Positions 34,181-42,321 of a stretch of DNA of 64,000 bases are shown here, in pieces. The DNA lies in assembly GCA_963676075.2 (NCBI GenBank), contig CAXXNZ010000004.1, positions 186,001 through 250,000 of the forward strand, read 5' to 3'. The notes under the pieces are model-generated. The model was not told the origin of the DNA, did no database searches, and was given only the letters and a program-made list of their open reading frames with translations. Position 1 is the stretch's first letter; the number at the start of each line of letters is the position of its first letter. Position numbers and translations under genes: made by a program. This stretch comes from JAHJQZ01 sp963676075. GTDB lineage: Bacteria > Pseudomonadota > Alphaproteobacteria > Rhizobiales > Devosiaceae.

Positions 34181-34882
34181 ATGATGAAAATCCAGTGGCT
34201 CGGCCATTCGGCCTTCAAGATCATCGGCGAAAAAACCAGTGTGCTGATCGATCCGTTCCTGACGGACAATCCGAAATTCACCGGCACACTCGAGCAAGCC
34301 GGCGACGGCGTCAGCCATATCCTCTTGACCCACGCCCACAACGATCATTTCGGCGACACCATCGAGCTGATCAAGCAGACCGGTGCCACCCTTGTCGCCA
34401 TGGTCGAGCTGGCGAACCACGTCAAGGCGAGCTTGCCGGACGCCAATGTGGTTGGTCTCAATTTCGGCGGCAGTTATGAAACCGAAGACGGCCTTCTGGT
34501 CTCGCTGGTGCCGGCCTGGCACTCCTCGACGCTCACCCAGCCGGACGGAAGCACCGTCTATGGCGGCCTGCCGGCAGGGATCGTCCTCGGCATGGACGGC
34601 CATTCGATCTACCACATGGGCGACACCACCGTCTTTTCCGACATGGCGCTGATCAACGAGCTCTACGATCCCGATATCGGCCTGGTGCCGATCGGCGGGC
34701 ATTTCACCATGGACGCCAAGATGGCGGCGATGGCGGTCAACCGCTATTTCAACTTCCTGACGGTGATCCCCTGCCACTACATGACCTTCCCCTTGTTGGC
34801 GCAATCGGCCGACGCCTTCGCCGAAGCGATCGAGACGGCCGAAGTTCTGACGCCAATGCCGATGGAGGAAGTCGAGGTCTAG
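34181..34882 (+). CDS. UPF0173 metal-dependent hydrolase
   Basis: A 233-residue soluble metallo-beta-lactamase-fold protein. Motifs: MKIQWLGHSAFKI at the start, LTHAHNDHFGD as metal-binding HxHxDH, HSIYHMGDTTVFSDM and VPIGGHFTMD as the further ligands, and PCHYMTFPLL near the C-terminus. This is the UPF0173 (YtkL-like) group, whose substrate is not established. The ATG at 34181 follows AAGGGGAGAT; the next ATG (34184) is an alternative. The TAG stop belongs to a CTAG-bounded repeat. Confidence 0.9.
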   Translation: MMKIQWLGHSAFKIIGEKTSVLIDPFLTDNPKFTGTLEQAGDGVSHILLTHAHNDHFGDTIELIKQTGATLVAMVELANHVKASLPDANVVGLNFGGSYETEDGLLVSLVPAWHSSTLTQPDGSTVYGGLPAGIVLGMDGHSIYHMGDTTVFSDMALINELYDPDIGLVPIGGHFTMDAKMAAMAVNRYFNFLTVIPCHYMTFPLLAQSADAFAEAIETAEVLTPMPMEEVEV

Positions 34883-34945
34883 AGTGTTTTCAGGAAAAGT
34901 GGACACCACTTTTCCGGTTCGAAAACACGACCACTCAAAGACACA
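34879..34945. repeat. CTAG-starting intergenic repeat (type 1)
   Basis: Begins CTAGAGTGTTTTCAGG with the core AAAAGTGGACACCACTTTT, followed by GTTCGAAAACACGACCACTC. The left TAG is the stop codon of the UPF0173 gene. The right end fades into AT-rich sequence with AGCAGATCAGACGATTGAGC...GATCTGCTCC before the acetyltransferase stop. Confidence 0.75.
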
Positions 34946-34995
34946 GAGCAGATCAGACGATTGAGCTTAAGCGTGATCTGCTCCAGCCTTGAGGT

Positions 34996-35511
34996 CTATT
35001 CCTGCGGCGTCGGATGGTCGTCGAGCAGTTTGACCATCTGAACCAGGTCGAGCCACTTGCCGCGCTTCTGGCCGACTTCGCGCATCACGCCGGTGCTCTC
35101 GAAGCCGATCTTCTCGTGCATGTCGATGGAGACTTTGTTCGAGGCATCGACCACAGCCACCATGGCGTGGAAACCGTCGGAACGCGCGTGGCCGATCAGC
35201 CAGTTGAGCAGCGCCTTGCCAACGCCATTGCCGCGCGCTTTCGGCAGGATATAGACCGAATGCTCGACAGTGGCACGATAGCCTTCGCGGGAGCGATAGG
35301 TGCCGTAGCTGCCATAGCCCATGACCTTGCCGGCATTGTCGACGGCAACGACAACCGGAAATCCGGCAGCACGGCGATCAATGAACCATTCCTGCCGCTC
35401 CGCCAGCGTTTCCTCATGCTCGAGCCAGATGGCATCGAGCGTTCGGATCGCGTCGTTGTGGATCTCAAGCAGGGCGGGAAGGTCTTCTTCGTTGGCGTCG
35501 CGGATGATCAT
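34996..35511 (-). CDS. GNAT acetyltransferase, phosphinothricin-acetyltransferase-like
   Basis: A 171-residue GNAT protein resembling the PAT/YncA group: MIIRDANEEDLPALLEIHND at the start, VEHSVYILPKARGNGVGKALL for the acetyl-CoA loop (RGNGVGKAL) and IGFESTGVMREVGQKRGKW near the C-terminus. Such enzymes acetylate small amines, including methionine sulfone/sulfoximine and phosphinothricin. The actual substrate is unknown. It is a single gene. Confidence 0.85.
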   Translation of the reverse strand: MIIRDANEEDLPALLEIHNDAIRTLDAIWLEHEETLAERQEWFIDRRAAGFPVVVAVDNAGKVMGYGSYGTYRSREGYRATVEHSVYILPKARGNGVGKALLNWLIGHARSDGFHAMVAVVDASNKVSIDMHEKIGFESTGVMREVGQKRGKWLDLVQMVKLLDDHPTPQE

Positions 35512-35604
35512 GTGGATTCACTGGGCGGGAAAAGGAGAACGGGGAGCCAAATCGGCGTCACCATATCGCACGTTCCGCGCGCGCATGCGAGGGGCCGATA
35601 TGTC

Positions 35605-36432
35605 TCACGGCAAATTGGAAATGAACGTGAGGATTTCCGAGCGTACTGCCTCCGGCCGGTCGAGATTGGCGCAATGACCGGCGCCGTCGATCTCGCGGAT
35701 TTCGAATGTGTCGCAACCCCGCATGTTGGTAAGGCTCAGCCCCAGCGCCGCATTGACCGCCCGGTCCTTGCTGGCGCGCAGCATCAGCATCGGTTTGCCG
35801 AACGCGCGGGCCGGCACCCTCAGATCATAATCAAGCAGATTGCGCGCCACCCGCATCACCGCATCACGGTCGATGCGCCGGAGAATCACCTCGATCAGGT
35901 GCCGCGTTTCGGGCACCGACGAAGTCATCATCGCCGTTACCCATGCCGATAGCTTCGGTCCGGCGACGCGCTGCGCCATCTCGGACAGCGCCGGCAGGTA
36001 GGATGGCACGTGAAGGGTCTGTGCCGTGCCGAATGTGACCAGTGACTTCAGACGAGCGGGCGCCGTTTCAATGATCTTGTAGGCAAGGATGCCACCGAGC
36101 GAGTTGCCGACCCAATGCGTATCGGCAACGCCTTCCTGGTCGAGCATGGCGACAAGATCGCCTGCCAGCTCGGCAATAGAGAAATCGGCATTGCATCGCG
36201 CACCCGGGGAGACCGAACGCCCATGGCCGCGCAGATCGGGCACGAGAACGAAAAAACCTCTTTGCGCAAACCATTCGGCATCGGCGCGGAACTGAGCGCC
36301 CTCAGCGGCAAGTCCGTGACAAATGACAAGCGGTGTCGCGTTAGGCGAACCGAAGACCGAATAGGCGATACGGTAGCCGCCGCGTTCCACATAGCGCGCT
36401 TGCGGCATGCGCATGTCGGGCTCTGCAGCCAT
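35605..36432 (-). CDS. Alpha/beta-hydrolase
   Basis: A 275-residue alpha/beta-hydrolase. The nucleophile elbow is GNSLGG (Ser about residue 111), the oxyanion segment is ICHGLAAEG, the acid is in RASKDRAVNAA, and the catalytic His is in DGAGHCANLD. It looks like the esterase/3-oxoadipate-enol-lactonase branch; the substrate is undetermined. Its ATG overlaps the stop of the upstream LytTR regulator gene by one base (TGATG-type junction), so the two are translationally coupled and probably functionally linked. Confidence 0.85.
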   Translation of the reverse strand: MAAEPDMRMPQARYVERGGYRIAYSVFGSPNATPLVICHGLAAEGAQFRADAEWFAQRGFFVLVPDLRGHGRSVSPGARCNADFSIAELAGDLVAMLDQEGVADTHWVGNSLGGILAYKIIETAPARLKSLVTFGTAQTLHVPSYLPALSEMAQRVAGPKLSAWVTAMMTSSVPETRHLIEVILRRIDRDAVMRVARNLLDYDLRVPARAFGKPMLMLRASKDRAVNAALGLSLTNMRGCDTFEIREIDGAGHCANLDRPEAVRSEILTFISNLP

Positions 36433-37226
36433 CAGGCGATGAGCCCCGCCTCCCGCACGGCCGGCAAATAGGTGCGGCTGACCGGCAGGCGGACACCGGA
36501 ACGGGTTTCAATGAAGATCTTGCCGCCGGAACGATGCACGCGCTCGACCCCATCGATCGCCACCCAGTGCGAGCGGTGGATCTGCACGCCAGCCACGCCT
36601 TCGGTTTCCCGGATCGCGTCGGCCAGCCGCAACAGGATCAAGGTCGAGCCCCTAACGGTTTCGACCTCGACATAGTGGTCCTGCATCGACATGCGGATGA
36701 GCGGCCCCCGTAGCTCGACCGGCAGTCGCGTAAGCAGTGGCGGCGGATCCCGTTCCGGTTGCTCGGCTTGTGTCTTTGCGGGTGCGCTGGCTGTGCCTTT
36801 TTCGGCCAGGACATGCAAGATGATGATGCCAAAGGAAATGACGAAACTCGTCAGCCAAGCGCTCACCAGCGCGATGCCAGCCGGCAGCTCCAATCCGAGA
36901 AACAGCGCATTGAACGCCACCACGAGCACCAGAACCGGCAGGCTGGTCACCAGCGCAATCAGTCCGAGCCGCCACGGGGTCGGCAAGGCGAACCGCGCCA
37001 CCGCCTGACGCACCAGAGAGGAAAAGAATATGCCGGCCGCATAGGTCGTCACGATCATGCCGAGCCAATAGGCAAGGCGTGGCGCCAGGGCCATATAGAC
37101 CTCTGTACCGAACGGACCGGTGAATCCGACCAGCAGCGCGACGATCACCACGCCGGCCAGCACTCTCGGCTGCTCGAACACGTCGCGCACTTCGCGAAGC
37201 GCGAATGACAATTGCCCCAAATTCAC
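36432..37226 (-). CDS. Membrane-anchored LytTR-domain regulator
   Basis: A 264-residue protein with four transmembrane helices (about residues 20-150) followed by a C-terminal LytTR DNA-binding domain (MSMQDHYVEVETVRGSTLILL; VQIHRSHWVAI; RTYLPAVR). It lacks a receiver domain, so it is probably a one-component membrane sensor. The start is GTG at 37226: an AAGGAGG stands seven to eight bases upstream, and the longer frame to 37391 has no such site. A 14-bp palindrome, TCCTTCGCGAAGGA, overlaps that site. It is divergent from a DUF6622 gene and coupled to the hydrolase downstream. Confidence 0.85.
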   Translation of the reverse strand: MNLGQLSFALREVRDVFEQPRVLAGVVIVALLVGFTGPFGTEVYMALAPRLAYWLGMIVTTYAAGIFFSSLVRQAVARFALPTPWRLGLIALVTSLPVLVLVVAFNALFLGLELPAGIALVSAWLTSFVISFGIIILHVLAEKGTASAPAKTQAEQPERDPPPLLTRLPVELRGPLIRMSMQDHYVEVETVRGSTLILLRLADAIRETEGVAGVQIHRSHWVAIDGVERVHRSGGKIFIETRSGVRLPVSRTYLPAVREAGLIA

Positions 37227-37239
37227 GTATTCCGCCGCC

Positions 37240-37253
37240 TCCTTCGCGAAGGA
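37240..37253. promoter_or_regulatory. Palindrome overlapping the LytTR gene ribosome-binding site
   Basis: TCCTTCGCGAAGGA is a perfect 14-base palindrome in the 120-base divergent region between the LytTR and DUF6622 genes. It includes part of the AAGGAGG used by the regulator gene. A role as an operator or RNA hairpin is possible; LytTR proteins usually bind direct repeats, so its relation is uncertain. Confidence 0.4.
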
Positions 37254-37346
37254 TCGATTGCCGCGCTGAACTCTATCAGCCCATTTCGACCGCACAAGCC
37301 GGGGCGCTTCCACGCCCCCAACATGCGATAGCGAAAGGAAATGAAC

Positions 37347-37877
37347 ATGAGTGCCAACCCCATCATCGCCCTGACCGAAATTCTTTCCCATACCCCGGCA
37401 TGGGTTTGGGTCATTTTCGTCCTGTTGATCTGGCGCGGACTATCCGCAGCCCAGGACCGCGAGGTCACCGCCACAAAACTGGTCATCCTGCCAGCCGTCA
37501 TCTTCTATCTGGCCCTGAACGGTCTGGCTGCAACCGCGCACTCTCCGTTCGGCGACATCGCGGTCAGCGTCGGGATCCTGCTCGGCATCGGCGCCGGATT
37601 CGCCAGGTTCAACAGAACCGGCGCCTATCAGGTTGCGCCGGGAATCATCCGCCTGCAGGGCGAGTGGTCGACGATGATCGTCATTCTGGCGATCTTCTTC
37701 CTTCATTACGCCACAGGCGTCTTGGCAGAGACGGACCCGGAACTCACCCAGTCCTATCCCTACATGATCGTCATGGGTGGCATTACCGCCTTTCTGTCGA
37801 GCATGACGATCACCGTGGCGGCGCTGCGCATCCGCCTCGCCTACCTGCCCTATGACGAGACCGAAGACCTGTACTAG
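37347..37877 (+). CDS. DUF6622-like membrane protein
   Basis: A 176-residue membrane protein with five to six predicted helices (residues about 16-35, 43-62, 66-86, 103-122, 135-157). LIWRGLSAAQDREV and GAYQVAPGIIRLQGEWS are recognisable parts of the DUF6622 family, of unknown role. The start at 37347 is chosen because AAAGGAA lies six bases upstream; the ATG at 37341 would be too close. It is divergent from the LytTR regulator, its probable controller. Its TAG stop is the left end of a CTAG-bounded repeat. Confidence 0.75.
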   Translation: MSANPIIALTEILSHTPAWVWVIFVLLIWRGLSAAQDREVTATKLVILPAVIFYLALNGLAATAHSPFGDIAVSVGILLGIGAGFARFNRTGAYQVAPGIIRLQGEWSTMIVILAIFFLHYATGVLAETDPELTQSYPYMIVMGGITAFLSSMTITVAALRIRLAYLPYDETEDLY

Positions 37878-38017
37878 AGCGTTTTCAGGAACCGAAGATC
37901 CGCGTCAGCGAAGAGTGGCTACCGGTTTTCAAGCTGAGCCCGCCGAGGCCTCGAAAACGCGACGTAACAATAGGTTAGGTCATTTCAGTGTTCCCATGAG
38001 ACACTGAAATGACCTAG
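37874..38017. repeat. CTAG-bounded intergenic repeat (type 2, expanded)
   Basis: Starts CTAGAGCGTTTTCAGGA and ends GACCTAG. It includes ACCGGTTTTCAAGC and CGAAAACGCGACGTAACAA, and the palindrome CATTTCAGTGTTCCCATGAGACACTGAAATG in its right half (arms GGTCATTTCAGTGT and ACACTGAAATGACC). The left TAG stops the DUF6622 gene; the mbfA stop lies just outside the right end. Confidence 0.85.
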
Positions 38018-38022
38018 TCCCG

Positions 38023-39006
38023 TCAGGCGTTGCCGATCAGCACACCCGCCGCAAAGACCAACGCGCCACCCACCACCACCTGGAAGGCGGCGCGGAAGAA
38101 CGGGGTATCCATGTATTTGTTCTGGATGAAGGCGATGGCCCACAGTTCGACGAACACGACGGCGAAGGCCGTACCGGTCGCCGCCCAGAAATGCGGAATG
38201 AGATAGGGCAGAGCGTGCCCCAGCCCGCCAAGCGCCGTCATGATGCCGGCGGCGAAGCCACGCTTGATCGGCGAACCGCGCCCGGTGAGCTTGCCATCGT
38301 CGGACGCCGCTTCCGTGAAGCCCATCGAGATACCGGCGCCGACCGAGGCGGCAAGACCGACCAGAAAGGTCTGCCAGGTGTCGCCGGTGGCAAACGCCGC
38401 GGCGAACACCGGAGCCAGGGTGGAGACCGAGCCATCCATCAACCCGGCCAAACCGGGCTGCACATAGGTCAGCACGAACTGGCGGTGCGCCTCGCTTGCT
38501 TCGGCATCCTTCTCGTCTTCGCCGAGCAGCTCTTCTTCGAGCCGGTCCGCCTTGTGCTCGTGCTTGGCCTCTTCGGCCGCGAGGGTGCCGAGCAGTTCGC
38601 GAATTTCAACGTCGGTCGTCAACTTGGCAGCTTCGATATAGAAATTGTAGGCGCCGCGCTCCATCTCCCAGACCTGCTGGCGGATGGTGTCGATGGACAG
38701 GTTCTGCATCAACCACACCGGTTTGCGCGTGATGAAGCCACGCACATGCTCGCGCCGGATCGGGATCAGGGTGTCGCCGAATTTCTTCTTGTAGAGATCG
38801 AGCAGCCGACGGCGATGCCCGTCCTCTTCCTCGGCCATGCCGTCGAAGATCTTGGCGGAAGCGGGAAAGGCGTCGCGGATCTTCGCGGCATAGGTGGCAT
38901 AAATGCGCCCGTCTTCTTCCTCGGCGGCAACCGAGAGCGAGAGGATTTCGGCGGCATCAAGCGACGAGAAGTCACGTTTGCCGGGTTCGAGAAAGCGGTT
39001 CATCAT
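38023..39006 (-). CDS. mbfA: Membrane-bound ferritin / iron exporter MbfA
   Basis: A 327-residue two-part protein. The N-terminal ~170 residues are a ferritin-like four-helix di-iron domain with Glu-rich motifs (AAEEEDGRIYA; MAEEEDGHRRRL; ERGAYNFYIEAAKL; AAEEAKHEHKAD). The C-terminal part is a VIT1/CCC1-type membrane domain with about five helices (GLAGLMDGSVSTLAPVFAAAF; VGAGISMGFTEAASDD). MbfA proteins of Agrobacterium and Bradyrhizobium export iron and are controlled by Irr. I could not find a convincing Irr box upstream. It is transcribed alone and matches the RirA-like gene in a shared iron theme. Confidence 0.9.
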   Translation of the reverse strand: MMNRFLEPGKRDFSSLDAAEILSLSVAAEEEDGRIYATYAAKIRDAFPASAKIFDGMAEEEDGHRRRLLDLYKKKFGDTLIPIRREHVRGFITRKPVWLMQNLSIDTIRQQVWEMERGAYNFYIEAAKLTTDVEIRELLGTLAAEEAKHEHKADRLEEELLGEDEKDAEASEAHRQFVLTYVQPGLAGLMDGSVSTLAPVFAAAFATGDTWQTFLVGLAASVGAGISMGFTEAASDDGKLTGRGSPIKRGFAAGIMTALGGLGHALPYLIPHFWAATGTAFAVVFVELWAIAFIQNKYMDTPFFRAAFQVVVGGALVFAAGVLIGNA

Positions 39007-39251
39007 GGTCGGAACATCACGGGCGGTTGGGAGAAGATCTGTGCAGTTTAATCTATCTCGTCACGCTGCCAATCCCCTCATTTGGCGCAAGTGTTGACAG
39101 CAAACCTGCCTGGGCGGAAAATCTGCTGACTTTCATTTGCAAACCAACAGTTTCGACCTTCGCTTGACCCTGTCGCCACGCGGCGGGTTGTTGTGTTGCG
39201 CGGCTGCCGGTCAGAGACGACGCAGGCACCGCAAGCGCTGAAAATTTCATC

Positions 39252-40085
39252 ATGTATGCCGAACTCAAGACGTTCTTCGAACGTCCCGCTCCCTTTTCCG
39301 TCTACACGGTCGACAGCCTTTGGACCGACCCGCACCGCGCCGGGCAGATGCTCGCCTGCCATCTCGACCAGGACAACGAACTGGCCTCCCGCCGCGGCGA
39401 CCAGATTGTCGCGATCGTCTCATGGCTTGACGACCGGCTCGGTTTTGCCGGCAAGGCGATCACCGATCTCGGCTGCGGCCCGGGGCTTTACGCCGAAGCG
39501 ATCACCCGGCGCGGCGGCACGGTCACGGGGCTCGATTTTTCGGCAAATTCGCTGGCGCATGCACGTAAGCATGCCCAAGCAGAGCGGTTGGCGATCACCT
39601 ACCGCCAAGCCGACTATCTTAAGGACCCCCTGCCCGCCGATCAGGACATCGTCATGCTGATCTATGGCGATCTGTGCCCTCTCTCGCCGGAGAATCGGCA
39701 GCTTCTGATGCAAAAGATCCGCTAGAGCCTCAAGCCGGGCGGCGTTTTCATCTGCGATATCTTTGCCCCGGTCTGCTTTGACCGGCGCAGCGAAAGCCAG
39801 AGCATCGCGCATCATCCGGACGGCGGCTTCTGGCCGCCGGGCGATCATTTCGTCCTCAATGCCGGCTTTCTCTATCCGGAAATGAAGCTCGGGCTCGACC
39901 GCTCCCGCATTATCACCGCCGAGGGCAGTCACGAGGTCTATAACTGGATGCAGTATTTCGACCCCGACGCCATCGCCAGCGAGATCAGGGCAGCGGGCTT
40001 CGCCGAAGCCGCCGCCTTCGGTCTTTACGACGGAGGCGCCGTCAGCCCGGAGGACGACGTCTACATGGTGATTTCCCGGACCTGA
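39252..40085 (+). pseudogene. SAM-dependent methyltransferase interrupted by an in-frame TAG
   Basis: One continuous frame of 278 codons encodes a class I methyltransferase: ITDLGCGPGLYAEAITRRGG (SAM-binding motif I, residues about 71-90), LDFSANSLAHARKHA, and after the break SLKPGGVFICDIFAP, YNWMQYFDPDAI and DDVYMVISRT. Codon 158 is TAG (39723-39725), between QKIR and SLKPGG, where the family keeps a residue before its LKPGG element. Nothing else is disrupted, so this is a recent inactivation, a sequencing error or a readthrough case. The first part alone (157 residues) lacks the C-terminal half of the fold. The stop lies in CTAGAGC, like the repeat ends. Confidence 0.85.
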
Positions 40086-40140
40086 TCGGCCATAGCGTCC
40101 ACGCAACCCGAAGGTTGCGAAGCGGGAGCCAATGGATCGC

Positions 40141-40926
40141 CTACTCGCATATGCGATAGGTGCATGTCGCACCGTGGCAGCCGAGATCGACGTGCAAATG
40201 GTCCTTGTGCAAACTGTTCGCCTCCGGACCGAGCACAGTCGTGAACAGCCCGCAGGCTGCATCATGGGCATAGCGCATCGCCCTGGCCTCCACTCCGCTT
40301 CCGGTCCAGTCATCCGGAAGGGACAAGATCGTTCCATCGGCGAGGGTGAATCCGGTGACATCGAGGGCATCGGCGAAACTATGCTCGGACATCGGCGTAC
40401 CCTCCTGATGATTGCGTGATCGACACTGGTAGCTGGTGCCGACACGCAACTCAGCCACGCCGGATTTGAACACCGTCCGTGTGTAGGCATCGACGCGCCC
40501 AACCCATTCGGCCACCTGCCCGGCGAGCGCACATCCGATCACGGCCGGATTGGAAAGCGGCACCTCGCGGCCATCGACGACAACTCCAGTCAGCGAAAGC
40601 GGCGAACGCACTCGGCAAAGCCCCTCACCTACCGGCGGCAAGGCCGTGGCGGCGAGTTTGCCCGAAAAGACGGCAGGGCATGCAGTCTGGTAGATACGGG
40701 GGGCGGCTTTTTCCGGCGGCCCATCCACCCCCTGAGTGTCGGTTTCGTCCGGAGCGGGCATCGAGGGGCGCGGCAGGGGCAGCACCGGATCCGAAGGGGT
40801 CATCACCTGTTCCTGCGGACGCGGCCGAGGCAAAGGCGGGCCCTCATCCGCGCGTGTGGCCATGCCGATGCTCGACAGAAAAAACAGTGCCACCATCCCT
40901 GCAAGAGCCAAGCGTTGGCCTGTCAT
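40141..40926 (-). CDS. Extensin-like exported protein
   Basis: A 261-residue protein with a signal peptide (MTGQRLALAGMVALFFLSS, start at 40926), a Pro-rich linker (PPLPRPRPQEQV, LPLPRPSMPAPDE) and a C-terminal extensin-like domain with conserved GCALAGQVAEWV, YQCRSRNHQEG, SEHSFADALDVTGF and a histidine-bearing DHLHVDLG segment. The last motifs resemble D-Ala-D-Ala peptidase/zinc-peptidase folds, so a periplasmic cell-wall hydrolase role is likely. It is a single gene. Confidence 0.8.
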   Translation of the reverse strand: MTGQRLALAGMVALFFLSSIGMATRADEGPPLPRPRPQEQVMTPSDPVLPLPRPSMPAPDETDTQGVDGPPEKAAPRIYQTACPAVFSGKLAATALPPVGEGLCRVRSPLSLTGVVVDGREVPLSNPAVIGCALAGQVAEWVGRVDAYTRTVFKSGVAELRVGTSYQCRSRNHQEGTPMSEHSFADALDVTGFTLADGTILSLPDDWTGSGVEARAMRYAHDAACGLFTTVLGPEANSLHKDHLHVDLGCHGATCTYRICE

Positions 40927-41004
40927 GCAACATTCCTTTGTGCCGGTCCTTCGAAAACGCTTCAACGTACCGGGCGTTCCATCCATGCCGACAAGAAGGC
41001 CCGA

Positions 41005-41952
41005 CTATTCCGATTTCGGATTGGTCGTGAGCCGCAATTCGCCGGACTGCAATTGGCCGACATAGCCACAGACCGATGCCGGCACTTCCCTTTCCAGCCA
41101 ATCGCGCAGCACCCGCACCTTTTTGGGTAAACTGCGTCCCTCGGGGGTGACGAGCCAATAACCGACGCCATTGTCGACCGGCAGGTCGAACGGACGCACC
41201 AGCCGCCCGTCGCTGACCGAATCGGCACTCATCATGTCGACCGCCAGCAGCACGCCCTGATCGGACACCGCCGCATCGAAGGCGAGCGCCGGGTCGGAGT
41301 AGACCGGGCCGGATGTTGCGGGCGGGGTATCGAAGCCAGCGGCCCGCCACCATATCTGCCAGTCGAGCATGCTTGTCTCGTCTCGGATCACCGGCACCGA
41401 GGCAAGATCCGCCGGCGACTTGATCTTTTTCGCCAGCACTGAAGAGCACACCGGCTGATAGCTGAACCCACCGATCTTTTCCGCCCTCGCGCCCGGCCAG
41501 ACACCGCTACCGAAACGAATGCCGCAATCGACATCGCTGCGCGCCAGATCGAGCATTTGCGCGTTGACGTTCAGCCTCAGTTCGATTTCGGGATGGAGCG
41601 CCGAGAACTTGGCAATCCGCCACACCAGCCAACGCGAAGCAAAGACATTGCCCGTCGTCAGGTTCAGCACATTGTCCTCGACCGGTTTCAATCCGGCGCT
41701 TGCTTCAATCAGCGCCTGAAAGCCGGACTGCAATTGCGGCAGCACGTCCCTGAGCTCTGAGGTTGCGACCAGACCGTGCGAGGTTCGCTCGAACAACGTC
41801 ACCCCCAAGCGTTCCTCGGCACGCCTGATGTGCTGGCTGACGGCCCCTGGCGTCACCCCGAGCTCCGTCGCCGCTGGCCCGAGCGCACCGGCCCGGGCGA
41901 CGATTTCTATTGCCCTCAAGGCATTGAGCGGTACGGAAAAAGGGCTTGCCAT
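41005..41952 (-). CDS. LysR-family regulator, GcvA-like
   Basis: A 315-residue LysR regulator with the HTH AATELGVTPGAVSQHIRRAEERLG (visible as GVTPGAVSQHI, residues about 32-42) and SVPLNALRAIEIVARAGAL, the GcvA-type opening. The effector domain contains DVDCGIRFGSGVWPG, common in this branch. It is divergent from a small ORF at 42052; target genes cannot be deduced. Confidence 0.85.
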   Translation of the reverse strand: MASPFSVPLNALRAIEIVARAGALGPAATELGVTPGAVSQHIRRAEERLGVTLFERTSHGLVATSELRDVLPQLQSGFQALIEASAGLKPVEDNVLNLTTGNVFASRWLVWRIAKFSALHPEIELRLNVNAQMLDLARSDVDCGIRFGSGVWPGARAEKIGGFSYQPVCSSVLAKKIKSPADLASVPVIRDETSMLDWQIWWRAAGFDTPPATSGPVYSDPALAFDAAVSDQGVLLAVDMMSADSVSDGRLVRPFDLPVDNGVGYWLVTPEGRSLPKKVRVLRDWLEREVPASVCGYVGQLQSGELRLTTNPKSE

Positions 41953-42051
41953 ATAGAAAATCTAAACATGAGGGCAGAGGTTGTCCATTGAAACTCGCCG
42001 CATACCGGCAGATATGTATGCCATACACGAAACAGGAAAAAGGAAATGTAT

Positions 42052-42192
42052 ATGCTAATGTGCCTGCTACTCAGGCGTTTCAACGACTGGGATGACCGCT
42101 CCGACGATCCACTGACCCGGCTCTCGCCGGACGAACTGGCCGACCTGCCTCCCTTTCATCCGCCGCAGCGGAACGGCAGTCGCCACACCTGA
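42052..42192 (+). CDS. Possible 46-residue small protein, DUF1127-like
   Basis: ATG at 42052 with AGGAA seven bases upstream opens a 46-codon frame to TGA at 42190-42192. The peptide has RRFNDWDDRSDDPLTRL and LSPDELADLPPF; the SPDELADL part recalls the DUF1127 motif of small alphaproteobacterial RNA-binding proteins, but the rest does not match strongly. It faces the LysR gene across about 100 bases, and lepA follows 130 bases later. Possibly real, possibly chance. Confidence 0.4.
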   Translation: MLMCLLLRRFNDWDDRSDDPLTRLSPDELADLPPFHPPQRNGSRHT

Positions 42193-42321
42193 TCCGCCTT
42201 GCCGGCGCGGCGCGCCGCGAAGCTGGCAAAACGGCGATCAGCCTCGATAACGCCAACAGGGCGTGGTCAGGCGCACAATTGGCCTTTGCGCCGGCAAGCT
42301 ATCCTGCTAAATCCGCGCGTC

